A DNA stretch of 64,000 nt from JADJGC01 sp964617645 (GCA_964617645.1 CAZTYE010000009.1:62001-126000), one strand, 5' to 3'; shown: positions 16,473-26,818, counted from the first letter of the stretch. Numbers and translations: made by a program. The notes: generated by a model not told the origin, from the sequence alone.

Positions 16473-17558
16473 ATGATTGTCGGATTGATCGGTCTGGGGC
16501 TTTCGGGCAAGACCACCATCTTCAACGCCGTCACGCGCGGCGACGCTGAGGTTTCCAGTTTCCAATCGCAGAAGGGGGCGTTCAATCGCGGGCGCGTGCT
16601 CGTGCCGGATGCGCGGATCGATTGGCTCGCCGAACTGGAGAATTCCAAGAAGAAGACCTTCGCCGAGATTGAGTACATCGATGTCGCCGGCTTTTCCGGC
16701 GACAAAGAGTCCAGCATTGAGACGGAAATCCCGCAGGTGCTGCGCGAGTGCGATGCGCTGGCGCATGTCGTGCGCGGCTTTGCCAATGATGAGGTGCTTC
16801 ATCCCAAAGGGTCGATCAACATTCAGCGCGACATTCAAACCCTGGAAGACGAACTGGTTTTCGCAGATCTACTTCTGATCGAGAAGCGACTCGAGAAAGT
16901 CGAAAAGCAAGCGAAACTCGTCAAAGACGAGAAGGTGCGACACGAGTACGAAGTGCTCAAGCGCATCAAGGAGACGCTGGAACAAAACATTCCCCTGCGG
17001 ACGCTTGACCTGTCGCCGGAAGAGCAGAAAATGATCCGCGGCTTCCAGTTCCTATCGTTCAAACCTCTGTTGATCATCATCAATGTCGGCGAGTCAGATA
17101 TCGCCCGGCGTGAAGCAATATTCACCGAGCACGCTGTCGTCCGCGAGAAGCCGCAAACCGATATGGCGGTGGTTTGCGGCAAGATTGAAATGGAATTGGC
17201 GCAGCTTCCCGATGACGATCGGGCGTCTTTCATGGCCGACCTCGGTATCAACGAATCGGCTTTGGACTTGATGATCAAGAAGTCGTACGATCTGCTTGGA
17301 TTGATCTCGTTCCTCACCGCCGGCGAGAAAGAATCGCGCGCCTGGACGGTGCGCAAAGGCTCGACTGCGCCGGTTGCCGCCGGAGTGATCCATGCCGATT
17401 TCGAGCGCGGGTTCATCCGCGCCGAAGTGGTTGCCTATAGCGACCTAAAGAAACATGGCTCGCACGCCGAGGCCAAGAAGCACGGTTTGGTGCGGCTCGA
17501 AGGCAAGACCTACGTCGTGCAGGACGGAGACGTCGTCTTGTTCCGCTTCAATGTCTAA
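16473..17558 (+). CDS. Divergent YchF/OLA1-type P-loop ATPase with TGS-like C-terminus
   Basis: A 361-residue Obg-related protein. P-loop GLGLSGKTT (residues 7-15), switch/Walker B IEYIDVAGFSGD, a coiled-coil insertion (about 115-170), and INVGES where GTPases have NKxD. The NVxE form is the hallmark of YchF, which prefers ATP. The C-terminal part (RAWTVRKGSTAPVAAGVIH through KTYVVQDGDVVLFRF) matches the YchF C-terminal/TGS domain. E. coli YchF binds ribosomes and responds to oxidative stress. The P-loop departs from the usual GLPNVGKS, so this may be a YchF paralogue rather than the canonical copy. It overlaps the next gene by eight bases. Confidence 0.82.
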   Translation: MIVGLIGLGLSGKTTIFNAVTRGDAEVSSFQSQKGAFNRGRVLVPDARIDWLAELENSKKKTFAEIEYIDVAGFSGDKESSIETEIPQVLRECDALAHVVRGFANDEVLHPKGSINIQRDIQTLEDELVFADLLLIEKRLEKVEKQAKLVKDEKVRHEYEVLKRIKETLEQNIPLRTLDLSPEEQKMIRGFQFLSFKPLLIIINVGESDIARREAIFTEHAVVREKPQTDMAVVCGKIEMELAQLPDDDRASFMADLGINESALDLMIKKSYDLLGLISFLTAGEKESRAWTVRKGSTAPVAAGVIHADFERGFIRAEVVAYSDLKKHGSHAEAKKHGLVRLEGKTYVVQDGDVVLFRFNV

Positions 17559-19563
17559 CGCAAAATTAATACCAAATAGCATCGCCGTTAGCGTTGTCGC
17601 GGTGGTAGTCTTCATCTATCTGGCGCCCTGGCAATATTCACCGGCCTGGTGGGGACTGAATCTGCTTCAAGTATTCGGCTGGCCGGTTCGCACCGGCATC
17701 GCTTTGGCAGCAGTGTTCAGCGCAATTGGCGTATCGACGCTTGCCAGCGGATGGAATCCGCCAGATCGTTTCCGAAAAGTCCTGCTTTACGGCATCATCC
17801 CCGGCGCTTTGATCGCCCTCTTCTACCTTTTGCGGGTGCGCGCCCACTATCTGGGCGACGGTATTCTGCGCGCCAAGGAAGTTGAAATCGGTGTCTGGTG
17901 GCTTCCGACCGAACCGTTGGCCGCGATGCTCAACCGTGGCGCCTATGAGCTACTAAACTCTTGGTTCGGCTTGAATGGGCTTGACTCGATTCGCGTCGTC
18001 TCGATAATCAGCGGCGTTGCATTCTACTTTACTTTGCTCTGGTTTGTGCGGACGGCATTTCGCGAACGCCACACCCAGGTGTTGATGTTTCTACTGCTGT
18101 TTGTTTCGGGCACGACGCTGCTCTTCTGCGGTTACTCCGAGACCTACATGATGATTCCGGCATTGCTGACGTTGTTTTTCACGGCCGGCATCAAAGCGCT
18201 TCGAAGAGAATGGTCGTTCGCTCCGGTGTCGGCGCTCTATCTGTTGCTGGTCTTGTTTCACTTCAAGTCGTTGATCTTACTTCCGTGTCTCTTAGTCGGC
18301 GGGCACTATGCGCGTACCGAGAAAGACTGGCGCGGTGTGGTCACGACGCTGCTCGCCGTTTGGCTTTCGCTGCTCATTGTCTGGAAATTGCCGAGTCTCT
18401 CGCCGCTACCAAGTTTGGGAGTGGCGGGATTGCTTCTGGATTTCGGCACGCAGAAGAGTGACTACGCGCTATTTTCCGAACAACACCTGATCGATGTTCT
18501 CAATCAGATTGTGCTTACCGGCGCGGCGGCTGTCGCGTTGCTCTTTGTGGCGCTAAGTTCTCGCTCTTTAGGGAGGCTATTGCAGCAACGGACGCTGGGG
18601 TTTGTCGTTGCGGCGGTGCCGGGCGCCCTGGGGATGATGTTTTTCCTCCACTCCCGGCTTGGTTACGCCGTCGACTGGGACTTATTCTCGGCGTGCGGCA
18701 TGATTCTGACGTTTGTCGCTGCGATGATGTTCTCTGAGTACAAGCAATTCACGATTGGCCGTGCTGCTCATGCGATGCTTCCGGCGATCGGGTTCATCAC
18801 TTTTCTCAGTTTTGCGGCGGTGAACTCGAACTTCGATCGCGCCGTTAATCGGCAGATTGCCATCTTGTCGCTCTATGACGTTGAAGGCGCCATCGGATTC
18901 GAGACTCTGGGAAATCACTTGAACGCAATCGGCAGAACGGAGCTGGCGGAGCGGATGTGGCGGCGCTCGATCGCGCTGCGGCCGCATGTCCGCAGCTATG
19001 CCAATCTGGCGCAACTCGCCCTCAACGAGAAACGCATAACTGAAGCCGAGTATTATGCGCGCAAGGGTCTGGATCTCGACTCGTCACATGGCCTGTTATG
19101 GTCGCATCTGGCGCAAGCGCAAGCCGCACGTGGAGATGTCGGCGGCGCCAACGAATCGTTCGGTCGCGCGATCGTGCTGGCGCCACGCGACTTTTCCGTG
19201 CGCTTCAACTACTCTGTAACCTTGGCGAAAGCGGGACGCTGGGCGGATGTCGAAGTCCAGACGCGCGAAGCGCTTCGTGTCAATCCGACGGACCCCAACA
19301 TACCCGCACTGCTTGGACAGGCGCTCATGCGGCAACGAAAATACACTGAGGCGGAGGATCTCTACCGCAAGATGATATCGGCGCAAATCAACCCCGACGA
19401 CGCCTATCTCAACCTAACCCGCGCGCTGGCGATGCAGGGCAAATTGCCCGCGGCGAAGGGCGTCATCGAAGAGTTTCTGCAGAAATATCCGAATTCCGCG
19501 GCGACTCCGACGATAATCAGAGCCGGCGAGGAGATAGACTCATTGATGCGGTTGATACGGTGA
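17551..19563 (+). CDS. Polytopic membrane protein with C-terminal TPR domain
   Basis: A 670-residue protein of unknown function. The ATG at 17551 overlaps the YchF-like stop; earlier in-frame codons lie inside that gene. Residues 1-440 hold about ten to twelve hydrophobic helices, with a charged luminal or periplasmic loop containing RAHYLGDGILRAKEVE after the third helix, a layout recalling GT-C glycosyltransferases of the PMT/ArnT type. Residues 450-660 are at least five TPR units (for example NLAQLALNEKRITEAEYYAR). Membrane-TPR fusions of this kind occur among O-glycosylation-type proteins, but I see no decisive catalytic motif and leave the function open. Confidence 0.75.
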   Translation: MSNAKLIPNSIAVSVVAVVVFIYLAPWQYSPAWWGLNLLQVFGWPVRTGIALAAVFSAIGVSTLASGWNPPDRFRKVLLYGIIPGALIALFYLLRVRAHYLGDGILRAKEVEIGVWWLPTEPLAAMLNRGAYELLNSWFGLNGLDSIRVVSIISGVAFYFTLLWFVRTAFRERHTQVLMFLLLFVSGTTLLFCGYSETYMMIPALLTLFFTAGIKALRREWSFAPVSALYLLLVLFHFKSLILLPCLLVGGHYARTEKDWRGVVTTLLAVWLSLLIVWKLPSLSPLPSLGVAGLLLDFGTQKSDYALFSEQHLIDVLNQIVLTGAAAVALLFVALSSRSLGRLLQQRTLGFVVAAVPGALGMMFFLHSRLGYAVDWDLFSACGMILTFVAAMMFSEYKQFTIGRAAHAMLPAIGFITFLSFAAVNSNFDRAVNRQIAILSLYDVEGAIGFETLGNHLNAIGRTELAERMWRRSIALRPHVRSYANLAQLALNEKRITEAEYYARKGLDLDSSHGLLWSHLAQAQAARGDVGGANESFGRAIVLAPRDFSVRFNYSVTLAKAGRWADVEVQTREALRVNPTDPNIPALLGQALMRQRKYTEAEDLYRKMISAQINPDDAYLNLTRALAMQGKLPAAKGVIEEFLQKYPNSAATPTIIRAGEEIDSLMRLIR

Positions 19564-19571
19564 TGATTAGA

Positions 19572-22172
19572 TTAGGCCGTAGTGCGTTGTGGCGTCATGG
19601 CTCCCGAGAAAGGACGATCCAGCGCCGTGCGTACGGCACGCGCCAGTTCCTCACGGGTGAACGGTTTTGCGATAAATGCATCGGCGCCGAGACGCAACGC
19701 TTCATCGACGCTCTCGTTGGCCGCAACGCCGCTCATCACGACCGCTTTCTGATGAGGTTTGATCTGCAACATCCGTCGATAGAGCGCCAGCCCGTCGCCG
19801 CTCTTGCCGAGCGCCATATCGAGCAACACCAGATCAACCGGTGTCGTTTCCACAATTTTCAGTGCCTCCGACTCGCTCGCCGCTTGAACAGCCGTATAAC
19901 CGCGTGATTGAAGCGCGGCCGCGGCTAACTTGCGTTGAGTCTCTTCATCGTCGACGATGAGGATCGTTTCGATACCCGCCTGTTGCGCCATACTTGTCGG
20001 CGTTGACCGCGAGGAGTTGCTTTCGGCCGGGAAGAGAAGCGTGAAACGCGTTCCTTGATTCGGCGCCGACTGCAGATCATAGAATCCGCGATGATCCTTG
20101 GTAATACCGTAAACAATCGCAAGCCCCAACCCGGACCCGGATCTTCCCATCTTCTTGCGCGAATAGTAGGGTTCAAATATCTTTTTCATATCATCCGTGT
20201 CGATTCCGATGCCGGTATCCTCGATCGTCACGAATGCATAGTCGCGCGCCTCAATCTGGATTCGCTCGTCGTCGAGGCTCTTACACAACTTTCTGCCGGT
20301 TCGGATTGTCAGTGTGCCACCATCAGGCATTGCGTCGATGGCATTGGTTGCCAAGTTCATCAGAGCGTTAGAAAGGTGAACTTCCGAGCCAACTATCATG
20401 AGCGGTTCGCTGTTCAACTGGAGGTCGAGTTTCACTGCCGCGTTGCCGCTCAACCAGCTTCTAAACGCCAGCGATTCACTGAAGTTAGAAACAACGGTGT
20501 TGAGATCTACAACCGTCATCTCATAGCGACCGCGCCGCGCCAGCGTCAAAAGATCACGGACCAACCCCGCCGCCTGACGTGCCGCTTGGCCCATAGCTCG
20601 CAGCTCTTCGCGACCCGGGCTGTTTTCCGGCAGCGACTCGAGGATGAGATCAGGGTATCCCACCAGCGGCCCCAGCATATTATTGAGATCGTGCGCCACG
20701 CCGCCGGCGAGCAAAGCGATTGATTCCATGCGCTGCGCTTTGTCGAGACGCACTTGCATGCGCTCGCGTTCTTTTTCTTCCTGGATTCGCTGGGTAACAT
20801 CGCGCGCCAGACCAACGATGCCTGCTACGACACCGTTTTCGAAGTAAGGTCGTTCGTTGACCTCGAGCAAAACCGGGTGCCCGTCCTTATGCCGAACCTC
20901 CACCAGATATGGAGGACGCGGGATACCGTCGCGAATTGCACCGTCGGTGTTGTCGATAACGAGCTTGTTGAGCGGATTATCGGTGAGGAACTCGGTATAA
21001 TGGCGTTTCCATTCGGTCTCACTGTAACCGGTGATGGGCAGGATAGATTCAGTCACAAAGTGCATGAAGCCTTTGTGATCATGGCGGTAAATGAACTCGC
21101 GCGTGTTGGCCAGTGCAATCTGTTGCTCTTGCAGCAAGGCGTCAACCTTGGCCTTAGCTTCGCGCAAGGTTTCCTCGGTCATTTCGCGGTCAAGCACTTC
21201 ATGTTCGAGTTGCTTGCGTTGGCCGAAAAATTGGCGCACCATCCGCGCGATATTCCCAAGATCCGTGTTTTTCTTCTCCAGTTCAACCAGCGGATCGGAT
21301 GATTCCGTCTCCAGTGCCGTCGATATCCGCCGTAACGGCAAGGCCAGCCAATCGCGCATTGAGAAGCCAAGCACGGCGAAAAATACCAGCAGAAAGATGT
21401 ATACGAAGTAATTGCGCTTGGCGGTGTAATCTGTCCATTCACCAAGAATGGGAACATTAGTCTGAACATCGATGTAGGCGATCGGTTCGCCTCGCGCAGA
21501 GTACAGAGTATCTTCAAAGCAAATGCAGTCCGGCTCGAGAGTACAAAGATCGGCTTCAGTTTCATCGAGTTTCCGAATGCTCAAACGGGACTGCGTGTTC
21601 AGGCCGATTTCATTCAAGATTGTTTGATCCAAGACCTGAGCGACGAAGAAGTATCCTTGTGGCGGTGTGGTCCGTTCGTTGTCGATGGACGGCTGAATCG
21701 GTGCGCCACGAACCTCGAGGATGCCCGCCTCGCTTGCGGTGAAGAAGTGACTGAAGAATTTTGCGGAGGGAAGCGAGACCGCCGACGGATCAAACGTCGC
21801 CATCGGCGGCGTGTCGGGGTCATCGTAACTGAAGGCGTAAACCAACCGGAATTGTTCGTCGTATACCCAGGCAATGTCAGCTCCGTATGTCGGCATAGTC
21901 GATTCGATATTGACGCTTGCCCAGACCGAGTCACGCGAGCTAACGAAAGCCACCATGTCGTCCCAATAGGAGTAGTCGTACGCGAGATTCTCCAGGAGAC
22001 GCCCGTGCAGCCGCATCACGGTCGAAAGCGACTGGCGCTTGCTGTTAGTCAGATCATTGACGAGTAGCTCGGTTTGTGACGACTCGGCAAAGTGAAGGAT
22101 TGCCAGCCCCCCGGCAAAGGCGAAAATCAAGCACGAGATGAGCGCTATTATCTTTGTGTGCGTGTGCCGCAT
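19572..22172 (-). CDS. CHASE4-PAS hybrid histidine kinase with C-terminal receiver
   Basis: An 866-residue membrane sensor. TM1 is at about 8-28. The periplasmic CHASE4 domain has LAYDYSYWDDMVAFV (about 63-77), followed by TM2 (255-272) and a HAMP-like linker with coiled coil. A PAS domain occupies about 350-465, the dimerisation box has H494 in GGVAHDLNNMLGPL, and the ATPase domain shows ATNAIDAM, EDTGIGI and GSGLGLAIVYG. The receiver (about 735-855) has phospho-acceptor D785 in LVLLDMALG and K836 in FIAKPF. No output regulator is adjacent, so the final target is unknown. It converges on the membrane-TPR gene with only eight bases between. Confidence 0.92.
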   Translation of the reverse strand: MRHTHTKIIALISCLIFAFAGGLAILHFAESSQTELLVNDLTNSKRQSLSTVMRLHGRLLENLAYDYSYWDDMVAFVSSRDSVWASVNIESTMPTYGADIAWVYDEQFRLVYAFSYDDPDTPPMATFDPSAVSLPSAKFFSHFFTASEAGILEVRGAPIQPSIDNERTTPPQGYFFVAQVLDQTILNEIGLNTQSRLSIRKLDETEADLCTLEPDCICFEDTLYSARGEPIAYIDVQTNVPILGEWTDYTAKRNYFVYIFLLVFFAVLGFSMRDWLALPLRRISTALETESSDPLVELEKKNTDLGNIARMVRQFFGQRKQLEHEVLDREMTEETLREAKAKVDALLQEQQIALANTREFIYRHDHKGFMHFVTESILPITGYSETEWKRHYTEFLTDNPLNKLVIDNTDGAIRDGIPRPPYLVEVRHKDGHPVLLEVNERPYFENGVVAGIVGLARDVTQRIQEEKERERMQVRLDKAQRMESIALLAGGVAHDLNNMLGPLVGYPDLILESLPENSPGREELRAMGQAARQAAGLVRDLLTLARRGRYEMTVVDLNTVVSNFSESLAFRSWLSGNAAVKLDLQLNSEPLMIVGSEVHLSNALMNLATNAIDAMPDGGTLTIRTGRKLCKSLDDERIQIEARDYAFVTIEDTGIGIDTDDMKKIFEPYYSRKKMGRSGSGLGLAIVYGITKDHRGFYDLQSAPNQGTRFTLLFPAESNSSRSTPTSMAQQAGIETILIVDDEETQRKLAAAALQSRGYTAVQAASESEALKIVETTPVDLVLLDMALGKSGDGLALYRRMLQIKPHQKAVVMSGVAANESVDEALRLGADAFIAKPFTREELARAVRTALDRPFSGAMTPQRTTA

Positions 22173-22386
22173 AAACCGCTGCTGTTTGTAGGCGCAAACA
22201 CGAGGCTACCGCGATTTTTCGGCTTTCCTTCGATCACGGTGATCGAGCCTCCGTTTAGGCTGCCCTGTGATTCACACATATATTATGTCGGCAGATTGTC
22301 GGGCAAAGCACAACCGCAATTGCCGCAAATCGGGGCTTCGCCTCGGCGAGAAACGATCGTGTTGCGTTTTGAACCGACTGAAGCTT

Positions 22387-22416
22387 TTGCCTTTCCGGTT
22401 CGATAACCTATATATA
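22387..22416 (+). promoter_or_regulatory. Candidate lon promoter
   Basis: TTGCCT (22387-22392), 18 bases, TATATA (22411-22416), about 50 bases before the lon start codon. I see no CIRCE element and no clear heat-shock sigma motif. The surrounding 293-base divergent region also serves the kinase gene and holds nothing else recognisable. Confidence 0.45.
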
Positions 22417-22465
22417 TCCCGTCCGGGCAAATCCGGCGGAGCACCCGGGAACATAGGAGGATTCA

Positions 22466-24832
22466 GTGCAAGCTTCGGTCAGCCCGAAAACTGAAACGCC
22501 GAGTCAAACCAACGTCATGCCCATCCTGCCGCTTCGCGGAATGGTCGTGTTCCCGTACTTGGTCATGCCGCTCATGATTTCCGACCAGCGTCAGGCTAAG
22601 CTTGTCGATGAGGCATTGATGGGGAATAAGACTATCGGCCTCTTTACACAGCGCGAGGCACAGGCCGAAGGCGGCAATACTCCCGATTTGTATCGGGTTG
22701 GCACCGCGGCCACGGTACTCAAGATGCTGCGGTTCCCGGACGGTTCGGTGCGATTCTTGGTTCAAGGCCTGCATCGAGTCGAGATCAGCCGCGTCGTTGA
22801 GACGGAGCCGTTCACGGTTGCCGAAGTCGAAGTTCTCGAAGAGCCGGAGGCCGGTGGCGTCAAGATCGAAGCGCTCAAGCGAAATGTGCTTGAGATGTTG
22901 AAAAAGGTCGTCGACCTGGCTCCGAACCTCTCGGAAGAGATTTACATTACGGCGATCAATCAGGAGAATAGCTCAAAACTGGCCGATTACGTCGCATCGA
23001 ACTTAAATCTCAATATCGCCAGTAAACAGGAAATGCTGGAGACCTTCGGCGTGCAGGCGCGTCTGGAGAAGCTCGTGCAGCACCTCAACAAGGAAGTCGG
23101 CGTGCTCGAACTGTCGGCGAAGATTCAGAATCAAGCCGCCAGTGAAATGGGACGCATGCAGCGCGACTACATCCTGCGTGAACAGCTAAAAGCGATCCGC
23201 CGGGAACTCGGCGAAGATGATGACCGCACCACCGAGATTGAAGAGTTTAAGCAGAAGATCGAGGCGGGCCAACTTCCGAAACTGGCGCGTGAAGCCGCCG
23301 AGAAAGAACTTGAACGGCTGAGCAAGATGAACCCATCGGCAGCGGAGTACATCGTCAGTCGGACATACCTGGATTGGCTGACGATTCTGCCCTGGGCGCG
23401 CTCGAGCGAGGAGCATCTGGATATCGCGAAAGCCGCAAAGATTCTCGACGAAGATCACTTTGGACTCGAGAAGGTCAAAGACCGCATCCTCGAATTTCTC
23501 GCCGTGCAGAAACTGCGCTCGGAATTGAAGGGGCCGATTCTCTGTTTCGTAGGTCCGCCCGGAGTCGGCAAGACCTCATTGGGGCGTTCGATCGCGCGCT
23601 CGATGGGTCGAAAATTCCAGCGCATCGCCCTGGGCGGTATGCACGATGAAGCCGAAATTCGCGGTCATCGCCGAACCTATATCGGCTCGTTGCCGGGGCG
23701 AGTAATACAGGCGATTCGCCGCTGTGATTCCAACAATCCGGTCATAATGCTGGACGAGATCGACAAGGTGGGGAAAGACTTCCGCGGCGATCCGGCATCC
23801 GCCCTTCTGGAGGTGCTGGACCCGGAACAAAACAACAGCTTTGCCGACCACTACCTTGATGTGCCGTTCGATCTTTCGAAGGTGATGTTCATTACCACGG
23901 CGAACATCCTCGACACAATTCCGTCCGTGCTGCTCGACCGCATGGAAGTGATTCGGATTCCGGGCTACACCGACAAAGAAAAACTCGCCATCGCCAAAAA
24001 GTATCTCGTGCCGCGCGAAATCGATAATCACGGTCTCAAGAAGACTAATCTGCGGGTTACCGACGAAGCGATACTCAAGGTGATCCGCGATTATACCCGG
24101 GAGTCGGGCCTACGCAACCTCGATCGGGAACTCGCGACAATTTGCCGCAAAGTTGCCAAAAAAGTGGCTACCGGGAAGCGGGCGACAACAACGGTGAAGG
24201 CGACAAGCATTGCCGAGTACCTTGGGCCGGCGAAATTCGTTTCCGACCGCATTCCGCGCGAGGGCGAAGTCGGCGTCGTACCGGGGCTGGCTTATACTTC
24301 GTTCGGCGGCGATATTCTCAATATCGAAGCCAATTGCATGCCGGGGAAGGGACAACTGACTCTGACGGGCAGTTTGGGCGATGTGATGAAGGAGTCGGTG
24401 CAGACCGCACTGTCGTGCGTGCGGGCTAATGCTCACAAATTGGGGATCGATCCAACGGTCTTTGATAAGAACGATTTGCATGTTCACGTGCCGTCCGGCG
24501 CGGTGCCCAAGGACGGACCCTCGGCGGGAATCACGATCGCGACAGCGTTGGTCAGCCTGTTCACGAACCGCTCAATCCGCCCGCGCGTATCGATGACCGG
24601 CGAAATCACTCTGCGCGGCGTCGTCTTGCCGATCGGCGGCCTGAAAGAAAAATCGTTAGCGGCGCTGCGCTCGGGATTTCGCGAAGTCGTCATTCCAAAG
24701 GAAAACGAAAAGGACATCATCGACCTGCCGGGCGAAGTGAAGAGCCAAGTCAAGTTTCATTGCGTCGAGAAGATCGAAGAGGTGTTTGCTCTGGCTTTCG
24801 CGCCGGGCAAGACGACTCGCCGAAAAAAATAG
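22466..24832 (+). CDS. lon: ATP-dependent protease Lon
   Basis: Cytosolic AAA+ protease degrading misfolded and regulatory proteins. The 788-residue protein has an N-terminal substrate domain (about 17-210), Walker A GPPGVGKT (363-370), Walker B PVIMLDEIDKVG, and a C-terminal protease domain with the Ser-Lys dyad S686 (PKDGPSAG) and K729 (GGLKEKS). The start is GTG at 22466, preceded by AGGAGG. Length and motifs are those of LonA. Confidence 0.97.
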   Translation: MQASVSPKTETPSQTNVMPILPLRGMVVFPYLVMPLMISDQRQAKLVDEALMGNKTIGLFTQREAQAEGGNTPDLYRVGTAATVLKMLRFPDGSVRFLVQGLHRVEISRVVETEPFTVAEVEVLEEPEAGGVKIEALKRNVLEMLKKVVDLAPNLSEEIYITAINQENSSKLADYVASNLNLNIASKQEMLETFGVQARLEKLVQHLNKEVGVLELSAKIQNQAASEMGRMQRDYILREQLKAIRRELGEDDDRTTEIEEFKQKIEAGQLPKLAREAAEKELERLSKMNPSAAEYIVSRTYLDWLTILPWARSSEEHLDIAKAAKILDEDHFGLEKVKDRILEFLAVQKLRSELKGPILCFVGPPGVGKTSLGRSIARSMGRKFQRIALGGMHDEAEIRGHRRTYIGSLPGRVIQAIRRCDSNNPVIMLDEIDKVGKDFRGDPASALLEVLDPEQNNSFADHYLDVPFDLSKVMFITTANILDTIPSVLLDRMEVIRIPGYTDKEKLAIAKKYLVPREIDNHGLKKTNLRVTDEAILKVIRDYTRESGLRNLDRELATICRKVAKKVATGKRATTTVKATSIAEYLGPAKFVSDRIPREGEVGVVPGLAYTSFGGDILNIEANCMPGKGQLTLTGSLGDVMKESVQTALSCVRANAHKLGIDPTVFDKNDLHVHVPSGAVPKDGPSAGITIATALVSLFTNRSIRPRVSMTGEITLRGVVLPIGGLKEKSLAALRSGFREVVIPKENEKDIIDLPGEVKSQVKFHCVEKIEEVFALAFAPGKTTRRKK

Positions 24833-24957
24833 CCTCCGAGCAGAAAACCGACATTCGCTGCCGGTTAACACGTCTCAGACATTCGCCGCGACGCATTATG
24901 CGTCGTCGCTAACCAATTTTCAGCATCTTTCGGCAACCCGATCCGTATCTTCCATCC

Positions 24958-26331
24958 ATGTTATCGACCGAAGAACGACAGCGCACCGATTATACCGAGG
25001 GCTCAGTTCTCGGATCGATTCTGAAGATGGGAATACCGTCGATGATCGGATTCCTCTCCCAAAACATCTATTCAATGGCCGATATGTTCTGGGTGTCGCG
25101 GCTCCCGGACGGCGAAGCCGGAGTTGCGGCAGTCACCTTCTTCTCGAACCTGATGTGGATTCTCTTCGCCTTCAACAGCTTGATTGGCCCGGGATCGATG
25201 GCGATCATTTCGCGACGCTACGGCGAGAAGGATTATGCGCGCACCGAGACAGCGATCAAAGAGACGCTGATCCTCAAGCTCTTCTTCGGACTGTTAGTCA
25301 ACGTCATTGGGCTGGTTTTCCTCAACGACATGTTGCGGCTGCTTGGCGCCGAGGGACGGGCTTTCGAACTCGGTGTTGTTTACGGACGAATCGTCATTAT
25401 TGGCCTGCCGATTTTCTATGCGGCGTACACGGTCTTTACTGCGCTGCGCTGCATCGCCAATCCCAAGCTGGCGATGGCGCTGATGATCTGCGCGAACGCG
25501 TTAAATGTCGTGCTTGATCCCTTGCTGATGTTCGGCTGGTGGGGACTTCCGAGTTGGGGAATGGCCGGCGCCGCGATTGCCACCGTCGCCAGTTATGCCG
25601 CCTGCTTTGTGATCGGTGTTTGGTTGCTCTATTCGCAACACGTCAACGTCCGGTTGCGATGGAAAGGGCAGGTGCCAGTGGCGGTTGCTTCGATGTGGAA
25701 GATGCTCTGGCTCGGTGTGCCGGCATGGTTGGGCGAACTCTCGTGGTCGCTATCGCGACTGTTGATTACACCGATCATCGCCGGATTCGGCACTGCCGTG
25801 GTGGCCGCTTACGGCGCGTCGATGCAACTTTTCGGCATCGGTTTAGCGACTATCGTCGGCATTGGTTTGGGGCTTGGTTCGCTGATCGGACACAATCTTG
25901 GCGCGGATAAGGAACACCGCGCGAAACAAACAGCCGAGAGGAGCATCTGGCTGGCGACGGCGATCATGACGGTATTGGGCGTCATCGCATTCGTTTTCGC
26001 CGAGTTCTACATGCGAATGTTTTTTGAAAGCGCAGAGGCTATTCGCGAGGGTGTGGTCCTGCTCCGGATATCCGCGCTGGTTTACCCGTTCTTCGGCGCG
26101 TTCATCATGCTGGAACACATTCACCTTGGCGTTGGCTTGAACACGCCGTTCATGGTGTTTAGCACCGTTCATTCTTGGGGGTTGCAGGTGTTGCCGGCGG
26201 TGATTGCGACACAGTTCTTCGCCGCGAATGTCACCGCCGTGTGGTGGATACTGTCGATCTCAGGGGCAATTACGACGATAGCTTTCTATCAGTATTATCG
26301 CCGTGGTCGTTGGCTAACGGTGCAGGTGTAA
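24958..26331 (+). CDS. MATE family multidrug/Na+ antiporter
   Basis: A 457-residue inner-membrane protein with about 12 helices in two similar halves. The opening GSILKMGIPSMIGFLSQNIYSMADMFWVSRL and the region NALNVVLDPLLMFGWWGLP-WGMAGAAIAT are typical of MATE exporters, which expel cationic drugs or metabolites using Na+ or H+ gradients. There is no local regulator and the substrate cannot be read. No Shine-Dalgarno is obvious at the ATG; the 125 bases upstream contain only weak inverted repeats. Confidence 0.9.
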   Translation: MLSTEERQRTDYTEGSVLGSILKMGIPSMIGFLSQNIYSMADMFWVSRLPDGEAGVAAVTFFSNLMWILFAFNSLIGPGSMAIISRRYGEKDYARTETAIKETLILKLFFGLLVNVIGLVFLNDMLRLLGAEGRAFELGVVYGRIVIIGLPIFYAAYTVFTALRCIANPKLAMALMICANALNVVLDPLLMFGWWGLPSWGMAGAAIATVASYAACFVIGVWLLYSQHVNVRLRWKGQVPVAVASMWKMLWLGVPAWLGELSWSLSRLLITPIIAGFGTAVVAAYGASMQLFGIGLATIVGIGLGLGSLIGHNLGADKEHRAKQTAERSIWLATAIMTVLGVIAFVFAEFYMRMFFESAEAIREGVVLLRISALVYPFFGAFIMLEHIHLGVGLNTPFMVFSTVHSWGLQVLPAVIATQFFAANVTAVWWILSISGAITTIAFYQYYRRGRWLTVQV

Positions 26332-26391
26332 GCGACACCGTCGGCGATCCAACTGTTGACGCGGCAGTACCGCCTTCGTAACTTGCCCAAC

Positions 26392-26817
26392 GTGTTTACC
26401 AAACGCATTATCGGGATCGACTATGGACGCAAGCGGGTCGGCGTCGCCTACTCGGATTTTCTGCGCCTAACCGCCCAACCGCTGACAACGATCATAATCA
26501 AGTCTCCGGCAGAAGCCGTCAAGAAGGTGTGTGCCGCCTTGGTCGAGCATGATGTAGAGCTGGTGGTTGTTGGCCTACCCGTCTCGATTGACGGCCATTC
26601 CGGCGGACAGATGGCCGACGAAATCCGCCGGTTTGCCCGCGGTCTGGAGCAAGCCGGGTACCGTGTGCATCTGGAAGACGAAGCCTTCACCAGCGAAACT
26701 GCCAAAGGGATTATGCGGGCCGGCGGCAGGACCGAAAAACAAATGCGCGGCAAACTTGACATGCTGGCCGCGCAAGTAATCTTGCAGGATTTCCTTAACG
26801 CCCATTACTCGCGGTAG
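26392..26817 (+). CDS. ruvX: RuvX/YqgF family nuclease (pre-16S rRNA processing)
   Basis: A 141-residue RNase H-fold protein. The N-terminal IIGIDYGRKRVGVAYSD carries the first catalytic Asp; VVVGLPVSIDG, LEDEAFTSETAKG and LDMLAAQVILQDFL complete the family pattern. In E. coli YqgF processes the 5' end of 16S rRNA precursor. I prefer the GTG at 26392 because it places the beta strand directly after the start; TTG at 26356 is also in frame. It sits one base before mltG. Confidence 0.92.
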   Translation: MFTKRIIGIDYGRKRVGVAYSDFLRLTAQPLTTIIIKSPAEAVKKVCAALVEHDVELVVVGLPVSIDGHSGGQMADEIRRFARGLEQAGYRVHLEDEAFTSETAKGIMRAGGRTEKQMRGKLDMLAAQVILQDFLNAHYSR

Positions 26818-26818
26818 A

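Noticed and set aside
17455..17550. N-terminal extension of the membrane-TPR gene
   Set aside because: These 32 codons lie entirely within the YchF-like gene and show no membrane or domain character; the ATG at 17551 gives a natural hydrophobic start.
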